64,000 nucleotides of DNA from Telmatactis stephensoni (GCA_029948255.1 JALIZF010001748.1:330001-394000); one strand, 5' to 3'. Positions 45,001 through 56,805 are shown, counted from the first letter of the stretch. Made by a program: numbers and translations. The notes: generated from the sequence alone by a model not told the origin.

Positions 45001-46594
45001 TTGGTATAATGGCTGACTAGCACATCTGCCGTCATGCTACCTTTATAATAACATGGTGTTACAACAAGAGCAACATCAGCTCCTGCTTCAGCCATCCTTC
45101 TCGTCATCTCGATAGTGTCTCTTGTAGCTTGGCAAAAAGAATTCACAATGTTAATACAGTGTTCTAGATAAAAGATGGCTGCCTAAAAGGGTGTACATGG
45201 TCAAGGACAGACTCTGCAAGACTTCAAGACATTAGCATTTTTCTGGTGAGCCTGAGGCACTTTTTCACCTGCTTTCTTTGTTTTCAAAATCCAAGACTCT
45301 GACATCATTTTTTATCAAAAAAGAAAGAAAAAAGAAAAGAAAGAAGAAGGGGAAAAAAACGAAAAAAGAAACGCAAATCCAGGACCTGTGAATCTTGTCA
45401 CTGGTTATAATGTTTATACTCTCATTAAATAAAATATTTTTTTCATATGCACTACCAAATTTCTATCTAGCAAAGATCATGTTATGTCCTGTATTAATCA
45501 TATTGGAAAATGGTTTAATAGTAACAAACCTTCACATCCTGATCCTGCAAGTATTAGTTTGTCATCAGCTACAAGTTGCCTTACTTTTCTTACAAGATCA
45601 ACTTTCTCGTCAGGTCTCATGAATGCATATTCACCATTAGACCCCTGAACAACATAACCTGTAAAAAAATAAATTTTTAAGTGATTGGCAGCTGGTGTAG
45701 AATCAGGTTCCCTGTGTTACAGTTTCCATGGGAACAAGGAATGTGCAGTGAATCATAGTGTAGCTCTGCCATCTTGGTTGAGATGTGTTGAAGTTTAGTA
45801 GAGCTTTGAGCAATAAAGAGTTCAACAAACCACAGTAAAGTTCTACAGCTGGAACCTATTACAGAGGAATCACCTTAATCCAACAATGTTGTGCTAATTG
45901 TTGTTGCCCAGTGTAGTAATAACACCTCATGACAGGAGGGGTACTCCCTTACAAAAGTGGTAGAGGTACCCAATGGAGGGTTTATTTTCGACCCTAAAAG
46001 GTCCGTCAAGCACCCCTACCACTTTTGTAAGGGAGTACCCCCCCCCCCCCCCCTCCGGGCAACACCTGTATTAATTCTGTTCTACAAATATTAATCAAAT
46101 AACATCATATTATCATCATTGTTATGGACATCTCTCTGTAACAGACAGGTCTCCATATATCCCTACAACTGGAATCTCCTTATAAATGAATAAACCCCTG
46201 TACTACGGACACTTTCAATCGGCCCTTTGGCGTCCGTTAAGCTTATATTAAAAGAGGTGCTCATCTATCAAAATTTCTGCTAACACAAATCTATAAAAAG
46301 TTCTCTAATCTCACCTCTAAAAGGAATGGTATTCCACTTCTTAAAGTTCTCTTCTAATGCTTTCTCGCTGATATCTTCATTCTGGTCAAATGGGGTGACG
46401 ATCGGTGGATAGATCCCAGACAAATCCATTGTTCCTTTCTTGCCAGACGCCGTTGTGTAGGCAGCCATTTTCATGGAAATCACATTAGATGTGCTCAGTA
46501 CAGTACGTGCAGGGTTATATCTACTGCAAGAAGACACTAAAAATAATCCTAATCGTAGATTTCGTGAAATGTTTTTGGCAACGACGATCGCCAT
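42059..46594 (-). CDS. HOGA1: 4-hydroxy-2-oxoglutarate aldolase, mitochondrial (HOGA1/DHDPS family)
   Basis: Splits 4-hydroxy-2-oxoglutarate into pyruvate and glyoxylate in the mitochondrial hydroxyproline pathway. Seven coding exons: 46594-46315, 45658-45530, 45127-45000, 43298-43164, 43078-42982, 42702-42569, 42214-42059; 352 residues against ~327 in human. The Schiff-base lysine lies in GVKDSGGD (about residue 219), with the catalytic Tyr in [10 protein letters not shown] (about 191) and the substrate motif QGSNGEY near 98-104. ACR-like family words [34 protein letters not shown] and [14 protein letters not shown] follow the family order. The extra length is an N-terminal region rich in R, S and A that looks like a mitochondrial targeting peptide; starts at M41 or M43 are possible alternatives. 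Intron 3 contains a repeated element. Confidence 0.93.
42270..42545. repeat. GAAT and GGAA simple repeats, HOGA1 intron 6
   Basis: AATGAATGAATG-type units (42,270-42,430) followed by GGAA/GGGA units (42,466-42,545), ending 24 bases from exon 6. Confidence 0.9.
43370..44520. mobile_element. Unidentified repeat element with TTCGCCGAC ends (HOGA1 intron 3)
   Basis: TTCGCCGAC or TTCGCTGAC occurs five times at 43,376-43,460, again at 44,182, and as TTCGCCGATG near 44,383. Two ~85-base segments (about 44,032 and 44,421) are diverged copies of each other (CATTTTGAA...CTTCT and CCTGTTCTTTTG words). This suggests an internally duplicated transposon without an intact transposase. Confidence 0.5.
45934..46065. 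mobile_element. Palindromic element with a long C run
   Basis: GGGGTACTCCCTTACAAAAG and CTTTTGTAAGGGAGTACCCC are perfect inverted repeats around CCCTAAAAGGTCC, with a 17-base C run at the right end. It is in intron 1 of HOGA1. Confidence 0.75.
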
Positions 46595-48240
46595 AATCTT
46601 TTCTAATGTGAACTACCACTGACCAGTAGAACACAGGAAGCCCAATCATTTAACGTTGGCCGAGTGACATTCATTTTAAGGTGGCTCGACTGGGTTTTGT
46701 TTGACGTGCACCTCCGCTGTTTGATCGCAAATGCGTCGCGGCCAAAAACCTAATTTCAAAAACAATTTCATAGCAAGTCAAGGGATAGTTTCAAGTTTCT
46801 TTTGACGATAAAATCATTATGATCGGAACTACCAGTAATATGTAGTGACAGCATTGCTATTTTCACAAACATTAATTTCTTAGAAAAAATAAGGTTTTGT
46901 ACAACACCGCATGTATTGGTTCATAGAATCCAGATCAAGCTCTCCGCTGTTGCTGTGTTTAAAAGATTTTTATGGAAGCGTTTTCGAATAAAATGCGCTT
47001 GAACTTTTACGCACCAAAAAAGTAAATAATTTCAAGCATTTATTTCACTTGGCCAAAAATCTTACTTTAAAGGGCTCAGAAACAGCTTCTTTTGAGCTCT
47101 GTTTATCATTTCACTTATCTTTATAAAAAGCTAGAAAACTTAAGATTCCCTTGATAATTTTTTTTTTTCTAACTTCATTATCAGCGTTTTTTCCACTATC
47201 AGTTGTTGTTTTTTTACTGAACTTGTGAATTCCGATATGCTACTCTTGTTTGCCTTTTGTAATAGACAAGGCGCATTTTCGAAAAATCAGATACCTGGAG
47301 ACATTTTGGGGTAGAGGTAACATAACTATTCTAAACCGATTTTTCATGCTGAATGCGAATATGACTGTATTCTGCAATCTGATACGTGTAAATGACGCAT
47401 TTTGTGAATTGCTACAGTCATTTCATACTAACGGCTTTTTCATGTTATTCCAAAAGTTCCCAAACTTAAAAACAATTACCATAGCTGGAAAGAGCACATC
47501 GAAATCAGTAAAACTGTGAAGTTTAACCTTCCGAGTAGCTCCGAGTATGATAATTTGAAACAGCAATTTCAGTGGCTTATATTAAAATAACAAAGGATGA
47601 GTGCAATGAGCGGAATTGTTTCTTTTCGTTTTGTTTTGTTTCGTTTCGTTTCTGATTCAGTACTTCGTTTCGTTTCGTTTGTTTTGTTTTGTTCTATTTT
47701 CTTTGCTTCGTGTCAGATAACTCGTGGACATGAACACAAGCAAAGATAACTCGTGGACGGAAACTACTTGAGTGACGTCAATGTCACAGCTGTGCTTCAT
47801 GTGCATTGTGTTAAATGATTTATGTGAGTTAATTAGGAACTAATGCCGCTCAGTTGGTCAAGTTCAAATATTCAGAACCAGTAAATGGCTTATTAATATG
47901 AATAAAGAGTAAACATTTTCAACCATGCATGCTGGCCGAGATCATGGACAAATCATTCATCTTATTCTAAGTCCAAACTTTTTTTCACTTGTTTCCTCTT
48001 TTGTCAAATTCACGTATTGTTTTGGTCTTACATTTATCTATGCTATAGTTTTATCTATTTCCTATTTCCTTATGAGCTTTTATAAAATCGGTTATCTTGA
48101 CATTTAATGGATCGTCTACTAATTCCATTTTTTTACTCCGTTCAATTCGCTTAGGTTTGCCTTTGATCTTGCCAAATGATCTTAACTTCCCGTCAAATTT
48201 TTTCTAGCTCTTTATAATTATTCCTGCTCATTTAAAATTT
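46595..48240. other. Spacer between divergent HOGA1 and channel gene A
   Basis: A TGGGCTTCCTGTGTTC arm lies at 46,630. A segment at about 47,390-47,530 (ATTACCATAGCTGGAAAGAG) is a copy of a repeat also found in channel A intron 1. A TTCGTTTTGTTTCG microsatellite lies at 47,625-47,710. No gene found. Confidence 0.5.
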
Positions 48241-48261
48241 GGAACTTTGAACACAGCTTCT

Positions 48262-48335
48262 GACGTCATCACATCACGTGATTAGGCTAATTATAGCACG
48301 TTATACTACTGCTTGAAATAGAAGACACTTGATCA
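48262..48335 (+). promoter_or_regulatory. Candidate promoter of channel gene A: CRE and shared CACTTGATCA box
   Basis: TGACGTCA lies near 48,262, followed by an AT-rich step and CTTGAAATAGAAGACACTTG-ATCA (48,312-48,335) just before the ATG. The latter is matched in copy B (TTTTGAAGTAAAAGGCACTTG-ATCA, 59,137-59,161) and partly in copy C (CATTTGATCA, 62,833). Confidence 0.45.
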
Positions 48336-48356
48336 CTTGTTCTCATAGCACCAGCA

Positions 48357-51300
48357 ATGAAAGGGTTGCTTCTCGTAGCGATAGTTTGGGCTCTCAATAC
48401 GCTTAAACCATCAACCTGTATTTATACCGTTGACAGTCACTGCCATGAACTTTCAATTGATCTGTCAGTGGAGGATGGAAATTGTAAATATCCACCGCTG
48501 CCTCTGCCCACTGCTACTCCCGAGATATACCAACAGAAATGCCCCTCACACTTGCAGGTTTCGTGGCTCGATAGACCACCCTTCTTATTCAAAAGCCAAA
48601 AGAAGAACCAAAGCGATCCTGCAGGTGCCTTCGTGGATGTCATTCGTGCGTCAATTACATTCTGTTGTAGAAGATATCACTCTGTTTCTCCGAACATTTC
48701 ATTTGACAATAATCCTGCAGTCAATTTAAGTGAACTGCACGAAAACGTCTTCATGAAGCCTTATAATAGCAGTAACATTATAGCTCCTGTTCTCATCGAT
48801 CAGAGTTCAAGATATTTTGGAGTGCTGGACTCCGTAAGGGTTTCTCGGTCCCCCGGCGAAATCCTTCTTGTCAATAAAAACAGCATTGACAGCAACGATA
48901 GAAGTCAAGTTTGGCAATCGCTGGAGAGTGTTTGGCTGGCTATTGCGCTTTCCTTGTTGATGTCAATTGTTGCTGCTGTTTGCATCTGGGCGTTGGTAGG
49001 TAGTCTAGTGCTTTACTTGGCAAACTAATTTGAAGTATGTCATTGTTAAGTTATTTCCTTTAAAATCTAAATGTGGGCAAATACTACTTTTTTACTAATA
49101 ATTCTTACAAAAACTAAATATTTACGCGCGCAACGTAATATAAACTTCACTGTTGCAAAAATTGAATTTCTTATGCTTGGTTCAAACACCTGTGTCGTTC
49201 CCAATTTAAATTCTTGTTAAAGACATATTGCTTCGGCTGGTTCTGGTGTATTGAATACCTAAAATATACCAGCAGTCATTGTATTTCATTGCAATAATTT
49301 TGGTACGGAATAAGGCCTTCGATATTTTTTACTGCATTCAACTTATGATTGTGGATGCACTTTTCACAACTAGTGCGACAATGTTGTTTTAAGAGGAGAT
49401 TTTTTTCAATGACGAGCAATAATGGCAAAAAGCGCCAAAAACTAGACCTTTGTGCGAGTTTTAATCCAAATTTCGTTCTGAATTAACACTCAAATCTTTT
49501 TTCTACCGATTAAAAACTGATGTACCAAGATAAAATACCTGTTTAAAAGGGATTTTTGAATTGAACAAAGACTTTTTCTTGACGTTGTGTTGGGATTAAG
49601 CTTTTTCAAGCTGAATATAAAGAAAACATATAGCAAATGAGCAAATGAAGGCCTAAACCTCATTTTCGATCCAAATTTTCGCTTTGGATTAACACTTTGA
49701 TTCAAATTTCACCGGCCAAAACTACTTACAAACTTGAACTTAAACTTTCTGGCAGAAATGATTTTAGTTTTACACTACAGCTATTCTTCAACTTACTGAC
49801 TGAGAAGTTGTTGTCGTTCACTGCTCCGAACTTGAAAAAAAACCTCTTAAGTTATTGTTGTAACTATTGCAAGAATCCGCTTATATTTAAGTTAAATAAC
49901 TATGAATTATATTACTAAATTAAGACCAAAATAAAGAATGGCATTTTCAATGAAAAAGAACTAGTCGTTAGGAGTGAGTAAAAATTTTTAGAGGATTTTA
50001 ATTACAAAAACTTTCGTATGGACTCCTGCGGTGAAATATTAAAAATCAAAATTTACGCAACGGCGAGGAATTCATCACGTTACTTTATAGACGTTTTCAG
50101 TCTCTTCCGTTTTAACTTAAATTGATAAAAAAGGACTCAGTTGATGAAAAGTGTACATGACACCGAAGCACAGGTACGATTTAAGAGTGATTTGTTGTGC
50201 TACACCTGTTCCAGACCAGACAATTACTAAAATGGTATTACTAACAACCAACATGACCCTGGCTACACTGAGACAAGATGTTTGGGTTCTACCGCAAAAC
50301 AAAAACTTCTACTATTTCAAGGAAAACAATCTTCTCAGATTTAGAAGATTTAGAAGCATATCGTCATTAATAATTAACTGTCCTCGACAATTTCAAAACT
50401 ATACCATCTTCAATTTATCATTATTCGCAAAATAATATATATGCCAGATATGCTCTATGACTTTGTTTTGGCAAACGCCGGGTAAATCTTCAGTGTTACG
50501 CCTGTTTGAGCAATGAGCTTTTATCATGTAATTCCAAAAGTCACAGCACAGAAACATAATTACCATAGCTGGAAAGAGCACGTCAAAATTGGTAAAACTG
50601 CATGTGAAGTTTGAATGAAGTAACTGTTTTCCGAAATTGAAATTTTGTATGAAAACATTCGCTGGTAGGCAAGAGATGCCTACCAGCAAAGGTTTTCTTA
50701 CAAATTCACACTTTTCAAAAATTCATATTCTCGCGAGTTTTTGATTTAATTCCTTCAAACTTCACTGTCTTGCTAATTTTAACATGCTCTTTCCAGCTAT
50801 GGTAATTCTTTTCCTGTTCTACAAATTTAAAAATGCCTGATAAAAGCTCATTGTAGACAAGCGACAGTACTAGTTTACCTTTGTACCACGCATGCGTGAC
50901 ATATAAAACGATCCCGTAGAAAACATTAATTCGGTCGTGCACATTGTTGTCAAAAACTGAGCCACAAAAGCCAGTAAGTCCCCAAAAAACACTTTGAGAT
51001 CATTGTAGTATATTCTGCCGCCTGTTTTAGTAGGCGTGTACTTTCCTATTTGTACCACTAGTGCTCAAAATTAACCTCAAAGATAGGTACCATGATATGG
51101 AAAATCTATTGATAAAAATTCTTAAAATATTGCTTGGGATTCCTGTGGTCAAGAAACGGACACGTCAGCCCGCGAAAACTCGCGCGCGCGCGCAGTTGTT
51201 TTTAAAGTATTGTATATTATAAGAGAGTGCTTTTTTGGTGAAAAACTAGCGATCTTGTCTGCATACTGTGTTTACATCTCTAACAAGCTGAACTTTAAAT

Positions 51301-54300
51301 GTTGGCATTATATATGGCATGAACACACAGTTGCTTCATGTCACGTCGGTAAAGGCCCAAAACCTCTAGTTCACAATCTTCAAGACTTCACCTAACAAGT
51401 CGCGAACCTTTATCTCGATGGCTAACTTTTTAAATTAATTTTTGTGTTAGTATATGTTTAACAGGGCTCTCCGTAGTAGCAGTGTCCCTAGAGACTCTAA
51501 AGGGACCGTGCCATGTGGATGAATAAAGGTATCTTTCTTCTATTCTACTATAACAACCGAAAAGTGATCAGAAAACAGTAGCCGGGTATCTATCATTGCA
51601 AGCTCACCGTTCGTTTCGATTCGATGCAAAAGCATGGCTACCTTTCAAGATGGTGCCGCAGAGAACTGTGAAGGAGACTATAGAGCGTTTTCACGTGACG
51701 TCATCAGCTAGTCAAAATCAAAATCATGTATCAAGAAAAGCTGATTAGCTCATATCTTTTTTCCATACCATCGAGGAAATACTTTCCTGTAAGTTTGGGC
51801 AATTTCTGATGCTCCGCTTTTGAATAATCACTGACCTAAGTTCTGTCACGCCATACTGTCACGCGTTTTCAAATCGCATAAAAACATAACAACTTGCCAC
51901 AAATTTTACATCAATGGGTTAGTCGATGAATAATCTTAATTGTTCTAAGAATATTTTCAGCAAAATAAACAGATTACTCCCGGTTTTAGTATCATTTCAA
52001 TCACTCGGTGTTGTGGCCGCCATATTGGGGTTCCAAAGTGGTACACCAACATGGCGGCTCCATACATTCTTATCAAACATTGAAGCAAATTGAAAAATTC
52101 ATATCTTGGTAACGAACAAACATTTTGACTCTAACTTTTCCAAATAAGCACAGTTTTAGTTGCTCTTTCAGGTACAATTACTATGATATTGGTCAGAGCT
52201 CTAGAAAGGCCCGAAAAAAATCAAATTACGTAAAATCACGTCACGTGATCGGAAGTGCAAACGCTCTATTGAATGTTCGTACGTCATGTTACGTAATTAG
52301 ATCTTTTTACGAACTTTTTACGAACTTTTTACGAACTTTTTACGAAAATTAGCCATTTTTAACCTTGACTGCAATGGCTGACGTTTTGGAGTAAATTAAA
52401 CATACGATAAAAAACACTAAAACTAAGGATTAAAAACTTTTGCAGGAAGAGCTTGTCAATCTCCTTTGCAATTCGATTAAATGTCAAACGATAAATTACT
52501 AAAGAACTAGTCAATTTGAAGATAGATGAAATTAAGAGGGGATTTTTTTTTTTTTTTCACTGAGTTTGAGCAGTGAACGACAAAAACTCCTGAGTTAAAG
52601 AATAGCTGTTGCACAAAACTAAAATCATTTCTGTCAGAAAGTTTAGGTTGTTTGTAAGTAGTTTTGGTCGTTGAAAGTTGAATTAAAATGTTAATTAGCC
52701 CAAAGCGAAAATTTGGATTGAAAATGAGGTTTAGGCCTTCATTTGCTCATTTGCTATATGTTTTCTTTATATTCAGCTTAAAAAAGCTTAATCCCAACAC
52801 AACGTCAAGAAAAAGTATTTGTACAATTCAAAAATCCGTTTTAAACAGGTATTTTATCTTGGTACATCAGTTTTTAACCGGAAGAAACGGGCACGCTTTA
52901 ATTGGAGCCCAGCTCTGTTGCGTGTCCCTCACCATTATTTATTTTATATTTTTATTTATTATTTTATTTTTATTTGTTGTTTTAATTGGTGAAAGTTTAG
53001 TAAGTAAGTAAGTAAGTAAAAAGGATTTGAGTGTTAATCTAGAACGAAAATTTGGATGAATTAAAACTCACACGAAGGTCTAGTTTTTGACTTTAATTCG
53101 CCATTATTGCTCGTCATTGAAAAAAATCTCTTCTTAATCACTAGTACGTTCTATTCCACCCTTTTTCTGTATAATGAATTTAAAATGTTCAAAATTATGA
53201 TTGCAAATTTGTCTCAGTACTAAAGAAATGTCTACGTCCAAATAATTTAAAAGTCTAAGTTTTCGCTAAAACGTTATTTTTTTCCATACAGGATACAATA
53301 TGGAATCCTGACGACTTTCCAAATTCTTTTTCTAAGGGGACTAGTCAGGGGTTCTGGTGGGCTTTCGTTACCATGACGACAGTCGGGTAAGCTATGTGTA
53401 GTCGATCTCTCTTTCAATAAAACCAGCATATGGTTAGGGCGTGATGTAATGGTAAGGATGTGTAACAAAGCTACAATTAAGAAATGGCAACTAAGTTTTT
53501 TTGTCTTTCTTTGTAGTTATGGCGACCGTACGCCAAAGTCGTTCTTTGGACGTTTATTTGGTGTTGTGTGGATAGTTGTTGGTATTTCACTGTGTTCTGT
53601 GATGACGGCGACTATTACTACTGCTATGACGTCTATTAATGTCAACAAAGACATCGATATCATGAACAAAAATGTAGGTATTAAATCACGTACTGCACCT
53701 TATGGGAACGCCATTTTATTCTCCACTTAAGCTATTTTGAAATGAAGGTATTGAGGTGCGCTCTCGACTTCTGAAAGTGCGCTATCTTCATTTTCGCTAA
53801 GGTTTGGTCAATCTATATGCGCGCTAGAGTACTCCTGCAAATTGAGTCGCAAGAGTACGCAAAGTTACGCAGCGGCGGTTCTAGAGCTTTTGAAAGGGAG
53901 GGGGTACCATTTTACAAAACGCCTTGGTGGGGGCGTAACTTCCTCAAAGCCTCCTTCGCAGGCCTTTAGCAAGTCATAAAATTCTGAGGGGCTAAAACAA
54001 CCTATATTATGATTATACTCTTGCGCGAGCGTACGTAGCGAGCGCGAAATTTGAGCTAAGACGCGTCAAACTCCCTCCCGGGGGTCCATCGCTATTACGA
54101 GTATATCATCTTTTGAAAGAAGAAACTAGTACGATATTTTTTCAGTTTGTCGAAGCAAAGCAAAGACAAAATATCTTAATTGATTGAAAAAGATTCCATC
54201 ACATCTAGACTTATAGGTAGAATAAGTCAATACCTTTTCAATACTATCTACCTGTTCCATTGTCTATTCAGATCGCAGTTTTAGATGGAAGTAACTCAAT

Positions 54301-56653
54301 TACCGAGGCGTTTAAAAACTTTGCTGAACCAAAAGGTAGAAAAAAGTTGGTGATAATGATGATGAACATAATCATAAAGATATTATATCCCCTCCCACAA
54401 AAAATAATGATGGGTAGTAACATAATGATGATTATAGGCATTGCATTGCATTATATCACATCACATCACATCACATCACACCAAATCACATCACATCACA
54501 TCACATCACATCACATCACATCACATCACATCACATCACATCACATCACACCAAATCACATCACATCACATCACATCACATCACACCAAATCACATCACA
54601 TCACATCACATCACATCACATCACATCACATCACACCAAATCACATCACATCACATCACATCACATCACATCACATCACATCACATCACATCACATCACA
54701 TCACATCACATCACATCACACCAAATCACATTACATCACTTCAGGTCACGTCACATCACATCACATCACATCACATCACATCACATCACATCACATCACA
54801 TCACATCACATCACATCACATCACACCAAATCACATTACATCACTTCAGGTCACGTCACATCACACCATGACATCACATGCACATCGCATCACGTCACGT
54901 CACATTACATTACGTCACGTCACGTTACATCACATCACACCATGACAACATCACACCACATCACGTCATGTCACATCACACCACATCGCATCACATCACC
55001 ATGACAACATCACATCACATCACATCACGTCACGTCACATCACATCACATCACACCATGACAACATCACGTCACGTCACATCACATCACGTCACATCACA
55101 TCACATCACATCACATCACATCACATCACACCAAATCACATCACATCACATCACATCACATCACACCAAATCACATCACATCACATCACATCACATCACA
55201 TCACATCACATCACATCACATCACATCACATCACATCACATCACACCAAATCACATTACATCACTTCAGGTCACGTCACATCACATCACATCACATCACA
55301 TCACATCACATCACACCAAATCACATTACATCACTTCAGGTCACGTCACATCACACCATGACATCACATGCACATCGCATCACGTCACGTCACATTACAT
55401 TACGTCACGTCACGTTACATCACATCACATCACACCATGACAACATCACACCACATCACGTCATGTCACATCACACCACATCGCATCACATCACCATGAC
55501 AACATCACATCACATCACATCACGTCACGTCACATCACATCACATCACACCATGACAACATCACGTCACGTCACATCACATCACGTCACATCACATCACG
55601 TCACGTCACATCACATCACATCACATCACATCACATCACATCACACCATGACAACATCACGTCACGTCACATCACATCACATCACATCACACCATGACAA
55701 CATCACATCACGTCACATCACATCACGTCACGTCACGTCACGTCACATCACATCACAACACATTGCATCATATCACATCACATCACATCAAATCACATCC
55801 CACCACGACAACATCACGTCATGTCACATTACATCACATCAGATTAGATTAGATCACATTACATTATATTACATTACATTACATTACATCAATCTTACGC
55901 TGAAAACATTCTTTCCTATAGTTTACTACGACATCGACTCAATGTTTACTGCACTGCAAGATGGCAAAGTTGATGGAATCCTGTTAGAGAAGTATACTGC
56001 TGCATATGCCCTGTATAACTTGAAATACACAGATGTGATGATCGGTAGAGTGTATGAGAGCTTGCACTCCTATGGTTTTGCCTTCTGGAAACATCACAGA
56101 GACATGATGGTTTTTCCAGAAAAGGTTAAAGGGTGCCTAGCAACCGTCTTCAACAGTCGTGAAAAAGATGTAACCATGGTGATCAATAAATATTTGAAAG
56201 AGAATGGCGACATCATGTCGGTTAGTTCAACAAGAGTATTATTATAAGATCCTTAGAATTTAACATAGAACTCAAAATATAACGAATATTAAGGTCGTGG
56301 GTTCGGTTCCCACCTGGGGCTCAGATTTTTCTGTAGTGGTTGATGTTGTGTTTTTCATTCACGTGGAGTTATCACTTATCTATAACGAATATTGTATATT
56401 ATAGGAAATAAAACCCAGAGAAATGGTTTCGCCCTTCTCACTCAAGTCACAGAGTTTTAGGAATACCTTCATAGCCTTATGTGCAGTGAGTGGAGTGATT
56501 CTAGCTTGTGCGTTTGCTGAACGATTCTACATCTGGCTGCGAAACATAAAGACCCAAACGAAGCAGAATAAAACCGTGAATAAAACGACGATTGACCCAG
56601 CAGAGGAAGGTACGCTGAGAGCTTTAACGAAATCTATTGTCAGTGGCATTTGA
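48357..56653 (+). CDS. Ionotropic glutamate receptor-like channel with TVGYGD potassium-type pore, copy A
   Basis: Six coding exons: 48357-48995, 53292-53386, 53517-53673, 54272-54335, 55922-56220, 56405-56653; phases 0, 2, 0, 1, 0; 500 residues. Order: signal peptide (1-21), S1 half of a ligand clamshell (VSWLDRPPFLF, GAFVDVIRASITFCC, APVLIDQSSR), M1 (about 191-213), pore loop FWWAFVTMTTVGYGDRTP (234-251), M2 (about 258-282), S2 half (VDGILLEKYTAAYAL, YGFAFWK) and M4 (about 440-463). This is the eukaryotic receptor topology without an amino-terminal domain, but with the potassium-channel filter instead of the usual Q/R-site loop. GluR0 of cyanobacteria and a bdelloid rotifer receptor are the precedents I know. 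It should be a plasma-membrane ligand-gated potassium channel; the ligand is unknown. Intron 1 (4.3 kb) is mostly a fold-back transposon and intron 4 a TCACA array. Confidence 0.88.
51681..52268. mobile_element. MITE with TAGAGCGTTTTCACGTGACG ends, 588 bp
   Basis: The left end TAGAGCGTTTTCACGTGACG and the right end CGTCACGTGAT... AAACGCTCTA form inverted repeats with TA at each edge. An inner CGCCATATTGG/AACATGGCGG pair lies at 52,018-52,060. Confidence 0.75.
52888..53017 (+). mobile_element. Short retroposon-like insertion with TAAG tail inside a fold-back arm
   Basis: The right fold-back arm reads GGAAGAAA, then 130 foreign bases, then AAAGGATTTGAGTG, whereas the left arm is continuous. 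The inserted piece ends in five TAAG units, like the 3' end of a 5'-truncated non-LTR element. Confidence 0.7.
54450..55885. repeat. TCACA pentamer array, 1.4 kb, with ~490-bp higher-order repeat (channel A intron 4)
   Basis: Mainly (TCACA)n with CCAAA, CGTCA, TTACA and CCATGACAA variants. The block containing CACATGCACATCGCATCACG occurs at about 54,876 and 55,366, and the block ACACCACATCACGTCATGTC at about 54,950 and 55,445, so a unit of roughly 490 bases was duplicated as a whole. The frame open across it joins exon 5 by chance. Confidence 0.92.
56278..56393 (+). mobile_element. 5'-truncated tRNA-derived SINE with 13-bp target-site duplication (channel A intron 5)
   Basis: TATAACGAATATT occurs at 56,278-56,290 and 56,381-56,393. 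The 90 bases between start AAGGTCGTGGGTTCGGTTCC, which contains a B-box-like GGTTCGGTTCCCAC. No A box remains. Confidence 0.75.
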
Positions 56654-56656
56654 CAA

Positions 56657-56805
56657 TAGAGTGGTTTTCGTATGAGTGGGAAACTTACCGTACCGTATCG
56701 TAACTGTACCAGTATCATAGTTTCTATAAAAACATTCGAAATTCCTGCTGTAACCGTATCGTATCGTAACCGTACAGTGTTCCCACTCATATGAAAACCA
56801 CTGTA
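56657..56805. mobile_element. Palindromic MITE just after the channel A stop codon
   Basis: TAGAGTGGTTTTCGTATGAG to CTCATATGAAAACCACTGTA, with TA ends; same family and core orientation as the 21,903 copy. It begins four bases after the stop codon, so it forms the start of the 3' untranslated region unless the message is spliced there. Confidence 0.9.

Larger units (their letters stand above)
49391..53135. mobile_element. Fold-back element, 3.7 kb with ~460-bp inverted arms (channel A intron 1)
   Basis: The left arm 49,391-49,852 is matched in reverse complement by the right arm 52,532-53,135 (AAGAGGAGATTTTTT, CAAATGAAGGCCTAAACC, CCCAACACAACGTCAAG and many others). The right arm is longer because of an insertion at 52,888-53,017. 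Between the arms lie an inner inverted pair (about 50,515-50,640 and 50,745-50,880) and a TA-flanked MITE (51,681-52,268). No transposase frame was found. Confidence 0.82.

Noticed and set aside
54260..55560. HITSHHITS frames of up to 203 codons
   Set aside because: TCACA array. Only the first 64 bases (54,272-54,335) are exon 4 of channel A.
54450..55885. CRISPR-like array
   Set aside because: Short pentamer satellite in a eukaryotic intron; no unique spacers of constant length.
55552..56247. 231-codon frame fusing the repeat with an S2-like sequence
   Set aside because: The S2 part is exon 5, which starts after a TATAG acceptor at 55,922; the repeat part is intron.
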